A DNA stretch of 5,442 nucleotides, taken from JABCPO02 sp963513115. GTDB taxonomy: Bacteria > Bacillota > Clostridia > TANB77 > CAG-508. Below are positions 1-5,417 of this stretch, piece after piece. The first letter of the stretch is position 1; every line of letters starts with the position of its first letter. Position numbers and translations under genes: made by a program. The notes beneath the pieces are model-generated. The model saw only the letters and a list, made by a program, of their open reading frames with translations. It was not told where the DNA came from and made no database searches. The stretch spans positions 1 to 5,442 of the forward strand of contig CAUPPN010000075.1 in NCBI GenBank assembly GCA_963513115.1. Reading direction: 5' to 3'.

Positions 1-8
1 ATATTTAA

Positions 9-84
9 TGGTGGTCGCAATAGGGCTCGAACCTATGACCCCCTGCTTGTAAGGCAGATGCTCTACCAACTGAGCTATACGACC
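9..84 (-). tRNA. tRNA-Val (anticodon TAC)
   Basis: A complete 76-base tRNA is read on the minus strand, including an encoded CCA end (9-11) and discriminator A. The 7-bp acceptor stem pairs GGTCGTA with TGCGACC (one G-T pair). The D arm has AGCTCAGTTGGTAGAGC, the T arm has the TTCGAGC loop closed by ATAGG/CCTAT, and the variable loop is 5 bases. The anticodon loop is CTTACAA, with TAC at 49-51 (tRNA positions 34-36), which reads GTA and probably other GUN valine codons. The downstream end of the transcript is outside the window, so I cannot say whether other tRNAs follow it. Confidence 0.97.
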
Positions 85-96
85 ATCAATAAAAAT

Positions 97-125
97 ATAA
101 TACCATTATAAGAGTTTTTTGTCAA
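97..125 (-). promoter_or_regulatory. Sigma-A type promoter of tRNA-Val
   Basis: Read on the minus strand there is a perfect -35 TTGACA (120-125), a 17-base spacer and a -10 TATTAT (97-102). The -10 ends 12 bases before the mature tRNA 5' end, so the 5' leader would be only a few bases long. Hexamers, spacing and position all fit a strong housekeeping promoter for a stable RNA. Confidence 0.85.
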
Positions 126-321
126 TACTTAAATTATAACTTTTTTTCTTTTTTTGAATTTAAATAATCACTTTATATACAACTAATAATATTTTTATTT
201 TTATTTGTATATTTATATTAACATTAAATATATGTTTTAACAAGTACTTTTTTGTATTTTTTTTAACTATTTTTAAATATAAAATAACACATGAAAATTA
301 AAATCAAACATAAAAAATACA

Positions 322-353
322 AAAAAAGTTTAGTATTAAAACCAAACTTTTTT
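322..353 (-). terminator. Intrinsic terminator after the 119-residue gene
   Basis: The arms AAAAAAGTTTAG (322-333) and CCAAACTTTTTT (342-353) form a 12-bp stem with one G-T pair and an 8-base loop. On the minus strand it is followed by a T-rich run (311-321). It lies about 35 bases past the stop codon at 387. The A and T arms make it nearly symmetric, so it could also stop plus-strand transcription, but no gene needs that. The rest of 126-386 is plain AT-rich DNA in which I see nothing else. Confidence 0.75.
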
Positions 354-386
354 ATCCTTTAATTAAATTTATTCTTTAATTAAATC

Positions 387-746
387 TTATTTAAATAGCT
401 TTCTCATATCTTGTGTCCAAAAATCTTTAACTTCTGTAAAAACTTTTACTTCATATGGTGTTAATTTTGTTTTTGGAAATATATTTATATCTTTAAATAA
501 TGCTTCTTTAAACATTGCCCAGAATCCTCTTTTAGCAGGTACTCCTCCTACTTCTTCTAAGTTAATTTCATTTCCAATAACATCATTATTACTTAAATTT
601 TCTTTATTATTATCAATTATATTATTTTCTTTTTTTTCTGTTTCTTCCTCACTATTTAAATTATTCATATTATTTAATTTTTCTAGTTTGTTGTCTTTTT
701 CTACTTCAATTAAGAATCCTTCTTCACTTAATCTATATTCAATCAT
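387..746 (-). CDS. Hypothetical protein with acidic Asn-rich linker (119 aa)
   Basis: I do not recognise this protein. It starts at ATG 744-746 with a consensus ribosome binding site, AGGAGG (752-757), six bases upstream... spacing typical of Firmicutes. Residues 1-16 form a short strand-like N-terminus (MIEYRLSEEGFLIEV). Residues 17-65 are a low-complexity linker rich in Asn, Glu and Lys. Residues 66-119 look like the folded part: GGVPAKRGFWAMF (67-79), then KTKLTPYEVKVFTEVKDFW and a basic end, MRKLFK. There is no signal peptide or membrane segment, so it is probably cytoplasmic. It is apparently monocistronic: about 200 bases separate it from mtaB upstream, and a strong terminator follows. 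The good ribosome binding site and intact frame make expression likely; the function is unknown. Confidence 0.8.
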   Translation of the reverse strand: MIEYRLSEEGFLIEVEKDNKLEKLNNMNNLNSEEETEKKENNIIDNNKENLSNNDVIGNEINLEEVGGVPAKRGFWAMFKEALFKDINIFPKTKLTPYEVKVFTEVKDFWTQDMRKLFK

Positions 747-947
747 TATTTCCTCCTATGTTAAATTAGTTCCGGATTTAGATTATATTAATATACATTT
801 ATATTAACATATATGTATGAAGATTTCTTCACAAAGTATACACAATTTGATTTCATTTTAGTTACATTTTAAATTAAAACCAAAAATAAAATGTTAATTC
901 ACGAATAAAATCTAACTTAATTATTCAAATCATTTTTATAAAACATG

Positions 948-2369
948 TTATTTACACTCCATAATATACTCTTCAATATTTTTATTTACTTCTAAAACAC
1001 GTTCAGCATCTACTTTTATTATTTTTCCTATATTGCTATTATAGGTATTTTTTATTGTGAATTTAGATTTGTTATTAACTTTTTCTTTATTTTCACTTAC
1101 TTTATTTGAACGCGTTATTTCTTCTAACTTTTTATCCGCTATATTTTTGTCTATTTCACATCTTACATAATTTCTACTATAACCATAGTATTTTCCATCT
1201 TTTTCTTCTTCTATTAAAACAGAAAAGCCTCTACCATAATTGTTATTATCTTTTAGCTTCTTTAATGTATCTAAATTATGTTTTTCAGAAAGCTTTATCA
1301 TAATATTTGCTCTTTCTTTTCTTTCATGCATATCAACTTGATTTTTCATTCTTGCCGCTACAGTTCCTTTTCTTTCTGAATATGGAAAAACATGAGTCCT
1401 CAAAAAATCAATTTTATCTACATTTTTATATGTTTCTTTAAATAATTCTTCTGTTTCATTAGGAAATCCTGTTATAATATCTGTTGTAATATTTGCATCT
1501 TCAAATATACCTCTAATCATTTGAACTTTTTCCATAAATTCTTCTATCGTATATTTTCTATTCATCTTTTTTAATATTACATTATTTGCAGATTGCATAG
1601 ATAAATGAAAATGATGGCAAATTGAATTAAGCTTTTCAAGTCTATTTAAAAAGTCTTCAGTTATTATTCCAGGCTCTATAGAACTTATTCTTATTCTTTC
1701 TATACCATCTACTTTATCTAAATCTTCTAAAAGATCTATTAAAAAATAATTATTATCTTTATTTTCTTTACCATATGACGCTACATGTATTCCAGTAAGT
1801 ACTATTTCTTTTATTCCACTTTCTGCAATTTCTTTTGCTTCTTTTAGTATATTTTCTTTACTCCTACTTCTTATTCTTCCTCTTACATATGGTATTATGC
1901 AATAACTACAAAACATATTACAACCATCTTGAATTTTTAATACTGCTCTAGATCTATCTATATATGATATACATTTAAATTCACCGTAGTTACTGTTTGA
2001 ATTATTATGATTTTCAATATCAATATCTTTGTCTCCATTTAAATAAGATATAACTGTATCAACTAAATTAACCTTGTTATTATTGTCTATTAATATATCT
2101 ATATCTTTTATTTTTTCTTTTAAATCTTTTTCAGATTCAGCAAGACAGCCTGTACAAACAACAACAGCTCCATTTTTTTTAGCTCTTCTTATCATTTGTC
2201 TAGATTTTCTATCTGCTATATTAGTTACAGTGCATGTATTTACTACTACTATATCAGCTTTTTCATTTTTATTTACTACCTCAAATCCATTATTTTGAAA
2301 TTCTGTCATAAGTGAATCTGATTCATATTTATTTACTTTACAGCCTAAATTAACTATAGAGACTTTCAT
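948..2369 (-). CDS. mtaB: tRNA N6-threonylcarbamoyladenosine (t6A37) methylthiotransferase MtaB
   Basis: A radical-SAM enzyme of the MiaB/MtaB family that adds a methylthio group to t6A37 of tRNAs reading ANN codons, giving ms2t6A; it acts in the cytoplasm. Numbered from ATG 2367-2369 it has 473 residues. The N-terminal methylthiotransferase domain carries the cluster cysteines C10 (NLGCKVNKYESD), C46 (VVNTCTVTN) and C75 (CTGCLAE). The radical-SAM motif is C150-x3-C154-x2-C157 (DGCNMFCSYC). A TRAM domain spans roughly 378-460 and is interrupted near 410-445 by a Lys/Asn/Ser-rich insert, making the protein slightly longer than the usual 430-450. NLGCKVN and the VRGRIRSR stretch after the cluster favour MtaB over MiaB. 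An in-frame ATG at 2423 would add 18 residues, but it lies inside mreB, lacks a ribosome binding site and precedes the conserved N-terminus. The gene starts one base after the mreB stop, so translational coupling is likely. Confidence 0.93.
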   Translation of the reverse strand: MKVSIVNLGCKVNKYESDSLMTEFQNNGFEVVNKNEKADIVVVNTCTVTNIADRKSRQMIRRAKKNGAVVVCTGCLAESEKDLKEKIKDIDILIDNNNKVNLVDTVISYLNGDKDIDIENHNNSNSNYGEFKCISYIDRSRAVLKIQDGCNMFCSYCIIPYVRGRIRSRSKENILKEAKEIAESGIKEIVLTGIHVASYGKENKDNNYFLIDLLEDLDKVDGIERIRISSIEPGIITEDFLNRLEKLNSICHHFHLSMQSANNVILKKMNRKYTIEEFMEKVQMIRGIFEDANITTDIITGFPNETEELFKETYKNVDKIDFLRTHVFPYSERKGTVAARMKNQVDMHERKERANIMIKLSEKHNLDTLKKLKDNNNYGRGFSVLIEEEKDGKYYGYSRNYVRCEIDKNIADKKLEEITRSNKVSENKEKVNNKSKFTIKNTYNSNIGKIIKVDAERVLEVNKNIEEYIMECK

Positions 2370-2370
2370 A

Positions 2371-3384
2371 TTATTTTTCCTTTCTAAATGCTTGCTTGTA
2401 TTGATTATAATTTTCCATCTCACTTAATGCTTTTCCGGTTCCTATAGCTACACATGAATCAGTATTGTCTGCAAGAATAACCTTTATTCCTAATAATTCT
2501 GTAAGATACCTATCCATTCCATTTATCAATGAACCTCCGCCAGTTAATATTATTGAATTTTCTGTTATATCTGTAACTAATTCCGGTTTTATTTCTTCTA
2601 ATAACTCTTCTACTGTGTATACTATTTCTTCCATAGCATTATGTATTGGATATATAGTTTCATTTGATGTTATTGTAATATCTTTCGGAAGCCCTGTTTT
2701 AAGATCTCTTCCATTTATTGATAAAACTTCATCTGTTTCCTTTATAACAAGTGTTCCAATGGTATTTTTAATTTCTTCTGCTAATTTTTCACCAATCAGC
2801 AATTCATACTTCTTTTTTATATACCTAATTATCATTTCATCAAATCTATTACCACCAACTTTTATAGATTTAGAACTTACTACATCTCCTAAAGATAGTA
2901 CTGCTATATCAGTAGTACCTCCTCCTATGTCTATTACCATACTTCCTACAGGTTTATATATATCAATACCTGCTCCTATTGCAGCTGCTTTTGGTTCTTC
3001 TATTAAATATACTTCACTTGCACCTGCTTGCATTACAACATCAATTAATGCTTTTTTTTCAACTTGTGTAACTTTTGATGGTATACATACCATCATCTTA
3101 GGTGAAATAAGCATTTTTTTACAAACCCTTTTTAAAATGTTTTTGAGATATTTTTCAGTTATTAAGTAATCAGAAATAACACCATCTTTAAGTGGTCTAA
3201 TCACTTTAATACTTTCTGGTGTTTTTCCAATCATATCTTCAGCTTTTTTTCCAACTGCAATTAATTCTTCTTTTTCTATATCTATAGCAACTATTGTGGG
3301 CTCTCTTAGTACTATCCCTTTCCCCTTTATATATACTAATGTGTATGAAGTTCCTAAATCTATAGCTATCTCATTTCTTAACAT
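2371..3384 (-). CDS. mreB: Rod shape-determining protein, MreB/Mbl family
   Basis: A bacterial actin homologue that polymerises on the inner face of the membrane and guides lateral cell-wall synthesis. The 337-residue length matches the family. Nucleotide-binding motifs are in order: phosphate-1 IDLGTSYT (8-15), the EEPKAAAIGAG segment (129-139) with the predicted catalytic Glu, phosphate-2 DIGGGTTD (152-159), and the adenosine motif TGGGSLINGMD (281-291). NGRDLKTGLP (224-233) is a family signature. VYIKGKGIVLREP near the N-terminus resembles Mbl as much as MreB, and no mreC or mreD follows, so mbl or a paralogue is possible; the symbol is used at family level. IGTLV (209-213) replaces the commoner IGSAYP-like segment. 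The start ATG 3382-3384 has AAGGAA (3391-3396) six bases upstream. mtaB follows one base after the stop. Confidence 0.9.
   Translation of the reverse strand: MLRNEIAIDLGTSYTLVYIKGKGIVLREPTIVAIDIEKEELIAVGKKAEDMIGKTPESIKVIRPLKDGVISDYLITEKYLKNILKRVCKKMLISPKMMVCIPSKVTQVEKKALIDVVMQAGASEVYLIEEPKAAAIGAGIDIYKPVGSMVIDIGGGTTDIAVLSLGDVVSSKSIKVGGNRFDEMIIRYIKKKYELLIGEKLAEEIKNTIGTLVIKETDEVLSINGRDLKTGLPKDITITSNETIYPIHNAMEEIVYTVEELLEEIKPELVTDITENSIILTGGGSLINGMDRYLTELLGIKVILADNTDSCVAIGTGKALSEMENYNQYKQAFRKEK
2378..2383 (-). promoter_or_regulatory. Ribosome binding site that fixes the mtaB start
   Basis: AAAGGA on the minus strand lies 8 bases before ATG 2367-2369, inside the last codons of mreB. It supports the start at 2369, where the conserved MKVSIVNLGC begins, over the upstream in-frame ATG at 2423. 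Confidence 0.7.
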
Positions 3385-3410
3385 TTTCTCTTCCTTACAA
3401 CTAATAGTAT

Positions 3411-3442
3411 ATTATACTTTTGCTATTATTACAATATTGTAA
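3411..3442 (-). promoter_or_regulatory. Possible mreB promoter with a 14-base palindrome
   Basis: On the minus strand a TATAAT hexamer (3411-3416) lies 14 bases before the mreB ribosome binding site. Where a -35 should be there is no good match to TTGACA. Instead a perfect palindrome, TTACAATATTGTAA (3429-3442), overlaps that position. It could be an operator for a dimeric regulator, or simply an AT-rich coincidence. Confidence 0.35.
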
Positions 3443-3485
3443 ATTAAATTAGTATTTGCAATAATCCATAATCGAACTCATATTA

Positions 3486-4186
3486 TTACTTAACTTTGAA
3501 AACTATTTCACCTTCTTTATCTGTTCTTCTTATCTTAACACCTTTATTATATTTTTTAACTTTTTCTAAAACAATATCACTTGGGTGCCCAAACTTATTT
3601 AGCCTTCCACATGAAATCACATATATATCAAATTTAACTTTTTCTAAAAACTTATCTGTTGTAGAAGATATTGATCCATGGTGCGCTGCTTTTACTATAT
3701 CAAAGTATAATTTTTTAGTATTTTCAAACAATTTTTCTTCTGCAATCTTTTCAATATCACCTGTATATAATATTTTTAAATTAGAAACCGTTATTTTCAT
3801 AACTAAGCAATTATTATTCAATTCATTTTCAGATATATATTTCGACTTATCAGGCCATATTATTTTAGATTTAAAATATTTTCCACATATTATACTTTTT
3901 CCATTTTCTCCATAAATAATATTAACATCTCTTTCTTTTGCTATATTTATAATATGATAATAGCCTTTTGTCTTTTTTATTGTATATGGAATCACAAGAT
4001 TTTTTACCTTGAGTTCATCAAGTATTTTTAATGCACCACCATAGTGATCACTGTCTGTTTGAGTACGAAATTGATACAATTAAACTATATAGCTATACTC
4101 TGAAACTATATGGATATACTCTTACACTTATTAAAAATAGCAAAATTAAAAGGCTAGATATTATTCTAACCTTTCTTTTTCATCAT
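3486..4186 (-). pseudogene. Broken ComEC-like metallo-beta-lactamase-fold hydrolase gene
   Basis: The long frame (3486-4079) has the hallmarks of the soluble hydrolase domain found at the C-terminus of ComEC and in single-domain secreted relatives. Counting from codon 4077-4079 these are TDSDHYGGALKIL (8-20), NNNCLVMKI (88-96), YTGDIE (105-110), AAHHGS (131-136), FGHPSD (163-168) and RRTDKEGEI (184-191). The N-terminus is wrecked. An in-frame TAA sits directly before the first codon, which is TTG with no ribosome binding site, and the first metal-ligand His of the HxDxDH motif is Gln (Q7). Upstream, ATGATG (4181-4186) encodes MMKKK; one base out of frame, 4096-4173 encodes a signal peptide or membrane anchor (VRIISSLLILLFLISVRV) ending at TAG 4093-4095. 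The three pieces lie in three different frames, and the usual segment around DVGQGDS is absent. I infer a frameshift plus an internal deletion, so a functional enzyme is unlikely. Confidence 0.8.
4081..4122. repeat. Imperfect 21-bp tandem duplication in the pseudogene
   Basis: Two adjacent 21-base units (4081-4101 and 4102-4122) match at 18 of 21 positions. Shared blocks are AAACTATAT and TATACTCT on the plus strand. The pair lies just inside the end of the signal-peptide segment, where the ComEC-like gene loses its core, and may mark the breakpoint of the deletion or a repair duplication. Confidence 0.7.
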
Positions 4187-4264
4187 CTATTTAAAGTTTT
4201 TATCTTTTCTTATTTACTACTTTTACTATTTTAAATTAATATACACTTCACAAGATCCTCACTG

Positions 4265-4338
4265 TGTAAAATGCAAGTGCTTATATATGCACTGCAAGTA
4301 TAAATAATTAAATTAATTATACCTACATTATTTAATAG
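4265..4338. repeat. Intergenic repeat, copy 1 (with 12-bp extra segment)
   Basis: This matches 4620-4687 in direct orientation. A 29-base left block (4265-4293) has two mismatches, and a 22-base right block (4306-4327) has one. Copy 1 has 12 extra bases between the blocks (4294-4305) and lacks 6 bases near its right end, where it runs into the stop codon of the 75-residue gene. On the minus strand TGCAGTGC can pair with GCACTTGCA (8 bp, one bulge) followed by ATTTT, so it may act as a weak terminator. The stretch 4187-4264 between it and the pseudogene shows nothing else. Confidence 0.8.
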
Positions 4339-4559
4339 TCCGGGTATAGCATATATAGATTATATACATCAGCGCTTATTATTCCTTCTTCTGTCCTATC
4401 TACTATATCACTATTTAATTCGATTAAAAACGCTTTATAGTAGTCATCAAAATCTATTCCATCTATATACTTTTGGATATTTTCTTCTGTATCCCATGTT
4501 GGTAATCCTTTTTTCAACTTTTCTCTAAACTTTTTTTCATATTCTTTTCTACTTAACAC
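4332..4559 (-). CDS. Hypothetical small acidic protein (75 aa)
   Basis: I do not recognise this protein. It begins at GTG 4557-4559 with AGGAG (4568-4572) eight bases upstream, which supports the non-ATG start. Residues 1-20 are basic and probably helical (SRKEYEKKFREKLKKG). Residues 21-75 are acidic and aromatic (TWDTEENIQKYIDG, DFDDYYKAFLIELNSDIVD) and end in VYNLYMLYPDY. That end resembles the IYNLYKDYPDN segment of the 89-residue protein at 5148-5417, which continues for about 20 more residues, so this protein may be a shortened relative or a recombinant. There is no signal peptide or membrane segment. It lies between the two intergenic repeats, and its first 11 bases overlap a short upstream frame. 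A role such as a toxin-immunity protein is possible but rests only on context. Confidence 0.65.
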   Translation of the reverse strand: MLSRKEYEKKFREKLKKGLPTWDTEENIQKYIDGIDFDDYYKAFLIELNSDIVDRTEEGIISADVYNLYMLYPDY

Positions 4560-4605
4560 TATCTAATCTCCTATCTCTATATTTTTGTGCTTCTTCATAC
4601 TCCAT
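4549..4605 (-). other. Short open frame overlapping the start of the 75-residue gene (18 codons)
   Basis: Beginning at ATG 4603-4605 the frame encodes MEYEEAQKYRDRRLDSVK and stops at TAG 4549-4551, overlapping the GTG start of the next gene by 11 bases. The frame is open back to 4635 (adding ALAFYKQNKP), but there is no ribosome binding site before the ATG. The composition (Glu, Arg, Tyr, Lys) looks protein-like rather than random AT translation. It could be the tail of a lost upstream gene, in the arrangement where a toxin end overlaps its immunity gene, or a leader peptide, or chance. It is weakly supported. Confidence 0.25.
4568..4572 (-). promoter_or_regulatory. Ribosome binding site supporting the GTG start of the 75-residue gene
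   Basis: AGGAG on the minus strand is eight bases before GTG 4557-4559. No ATG with comparable spacing is available, so it decides this start. Confidence 0.65.
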
Positions 4606-4619
4606 TGGTTTGTTTTGCT

Positions 4620-4687
4620 TGTAGAATGCAAGTGCTTATATAGGCACTAATTATATTAATTATACCTACACTACTTATATTTAATAA
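4620..4687. repeat. Intergenic repeat, copy 2
   Basis: Direct repeat of 4265-4338 that abuts the stop codon of the 127-residue gene (4688-4690). The left block is 4620-4648 and the right block 4649-4670. Bases 4671-4687 then match the end of copy 1 apart from six extra bases. AGTGC and GCACT (4631-4635 and 4644-4648 region) can form a short hairpin around TATATA. Both copies lie immediately downstream of a small minus-strand gene. Confidence 0.8.
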
Positions 4688-5071
4688 TTATATTTCAATA
4701 TTATTTTCCTTTAAATATTTGTCGATTTTTTCTTTAAATATTTTAGCATATGAAAAGTCTTTTAGTTCAATAATATTTTTATCTATAATTTCATTTGCTA
4801 ATTTTATATACTTTAATAATAACTCTCTGTCTTCATCTGTTACATAACTTAAACTTGTTTTTTTCAAGTCTTCTATACTTTGTATAGTATCTACTCTATT
4901 TATAACATCATTATAAAATAATATATCATCAATAGCGGCCCTTTTTTTATTATATTTAAACATATCATCAAGTGTTTCAAATTGTTTTCTATTCTTTAGC
5001 TCATACTTTCTGTCTATAAAATATTTAACTATACCGTACTTATTACCTTTTTTTATTATTTCATCTTTCAT
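4688..5071 (-). CDS. Hypothetical helical protein (127 aa)
   Basis: I do not recognise this protein. It starts at ATG 5069-5071, with AAAGGTGG (5081-5088) nine bases upstream and lying in the last codons of a 20-codon frame that ends one base before the ATG. The protein is charged and mostly helical by composition. Residues 1-35 contain KGNKYGIVKYFIDRKYELKN; a middle segment reads FETLDDMFKYNKKRAAIDDILFYNDVINRVDTI; and the C-terminal third is Leu/Ile/Lys-rich (DRELLLKYIKLANEIIDKNI and onward to KYLKENNIEI). It has no cysteine, signal peptide, membrane segment or obvious catalytic motif. It is packed behind the 20-codon frame and the 89-residue gene, so the three probably share a transcript. 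Repeat copy 2 begins at its stop codon. Confidence 0.75.
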   Translation of the reverse strand: MKDEIIKKGNKYGIVKYFIDRKYELKNRKQFETLDDMFKYNKKRAAIDDILFYNDVINRVDTIQSIEDLKKTSLSYVTDEDRELLLKYIKLANEIIDKNIIELKDFSYAKIFKEKIDKYLKENNIEI

Positions 5072-5072
5072 C

Positions 5073-5135
5073 TTAATTTTCCACCTTTACAATTCCGCGA
5101 TTTAATATTAAATATATTTGTTTTTCTAATTTCAT
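5073..5135 (-). CDS. Possible 20-residue peptide gene
   Basis: ATG 5133-5135 opens a frame encoding MKLEKQIYLILNRGIVKVEN that stops at TAA 5073-5075, one base before the ATG of the 127-residue gene. AGGTGAT lies just upstream of the ATG, at slightly short spacing. The frame starts 12 bases after the stop of the 89-residue gene, and its last codons contain the ribosome binding site of the next gene. It may be a leader that couples translation, a remnant of a longer gene, or a true micropeptide. There is no stem-loop or other attenuator that I can see. Confidence 0.4.
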   Translation of the reverse strand: MKLEKQIYLILNRGIVKVEN

Positions 5136-5140
5136 TTATC

Positions 5141-5151
5141 ACCTACATTAT
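5141..5151. repeat. Fragment of the intergenic repeat
   Basis: ACCTACATTAT is identical to 4321-4331 in copy 1 and sits in the same place, straight after the stop of a small minus-strand gene. Here it contributes the ribosome binding site (AGGTGAT) of the 20-codon frame. At 11 bases the match alone is weak; the matching position is what makes it notable. Confidence 0.35.
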
Positions 5152-5417
5152 CCAAACAATTTTTTCCATAGTGGTCTTTCCTTTTCAAAAATTTCTATTT
5201 CTTCTTCTGTCATGTTATCTGGATAATCTTTATATAAATTATATATTTTTTTGCAATCAAAGCTTATATACATTCCGCCATCTTCTTCTTCTGGTGTTAC
5301 ATTCCATATTTTACTTTTTGCATCTTCTTTTGCAAAGCTTCTAAATCCTTTTATGTTACATGGTTTTTCAATTGTTTCTTCTTCTTTTTCTATGTTTTCT
5401 ATTCCTTCAATTTTCAT
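5148..5417 (-). CDS. Small acidic hypothetical protein, possible DUF7675-like (89 aa)
   Basis: It starts at ATG 5415-5417 with AGAGGAG (5423-5429) five bases upstream. Residues 1-18 are a Glu/Lys/Ile-rich head. Residues 25-89 look folded: FRSFAKEDAKSKIWNV (25-40), then GGMYISFDCKKIYNLYKDYP (47-66), then MTEEEIEIFEKERPLWKKLFG (69-89). The pattern SFDxKKIYNLxxDYPxxxTxEExxIFxxExPxWxxxF recalls, from memory, a family of roughly 100-residue proteins in Firmicutes and Bacteroidota that I think is Pfam DUF7675, often seen near polymorphic-toxin or immunity genes. I could not check this. It is cytoplasmic by composition. It appears to be the first visible gene of a tight run with the 20-codon frame and the 127-residue gene; its promoter is outside or at the window edge. 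Confidence 0.7.
   Translation of the reverse strand: MKIEGIENIEKEEETIEKPCNIKGFRSFAKEDAKSKIWNVTPEEEDGGMYISFDCKKIYNLYKDYPDNMTEEEIEIFEKERPLWKKLFG

Noticed and set aside
357..386. Direct repeat CTTTAATTAAAT beside the terminator
   Set aside because: It is short and purely AT-rich, and likely by chance in this composition.
782..810. TATAAT-like hexamer (782-787) as promoter of the 119-residue gene
   Set aside because: No acceptable -35 lies 16-18 bases upstream, and such hexamers arise easily in DNA this AT-rich.
864..894. Inverted repeat ACATTTTA/TAAAATGT downstream of mtaB as a terminator
   Set aside because: The stem is eight nearly all-AT pairs with a 15-base loop and no T-run follows on the minus strand. 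No convincing mtaB terminator was found.
2370..2423. Upstream in-frame ATG adding 18 residues to MtaB
   Set aside because: It overlaps the mreB end and has no ribosome binding site; the family's conserved N-terminus starts at the ATG at 2369.
2465..3169. Long plus-strand open frame opposite mreB (234 codons)
   Set aside because: It is the mirror of a well-conserved actin-family gene. It has no ribosome binding site, and its Ser/Ile/Phe-rich composition is that of an antisense shadow.
3496..3915. Plus-strand frame opposite the ComEC-like gene, and similar plus-strand frames at 1106, 2074 and 4031
   Set aside because: All lie opposite real or former minus-strand genes, lack ribosome binding sites and show the hydrophobic composition of antisense AT-rich frames.
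4659..4664. TATAAT inside the repeats as a promoter for downstream small genes
   Set aside because: Neither copy has a matching -35 or an extended -10 TG, so promoter activity is unsupported.
4265..4687. CRISPR array or insertion-sequence ends as an explanation for the repeats
   Set aside because: There are only two copies, about 280 bases apart with genes between them, and they differ internally in length. There is no transposase, terminal inverted repeat or target duplication.
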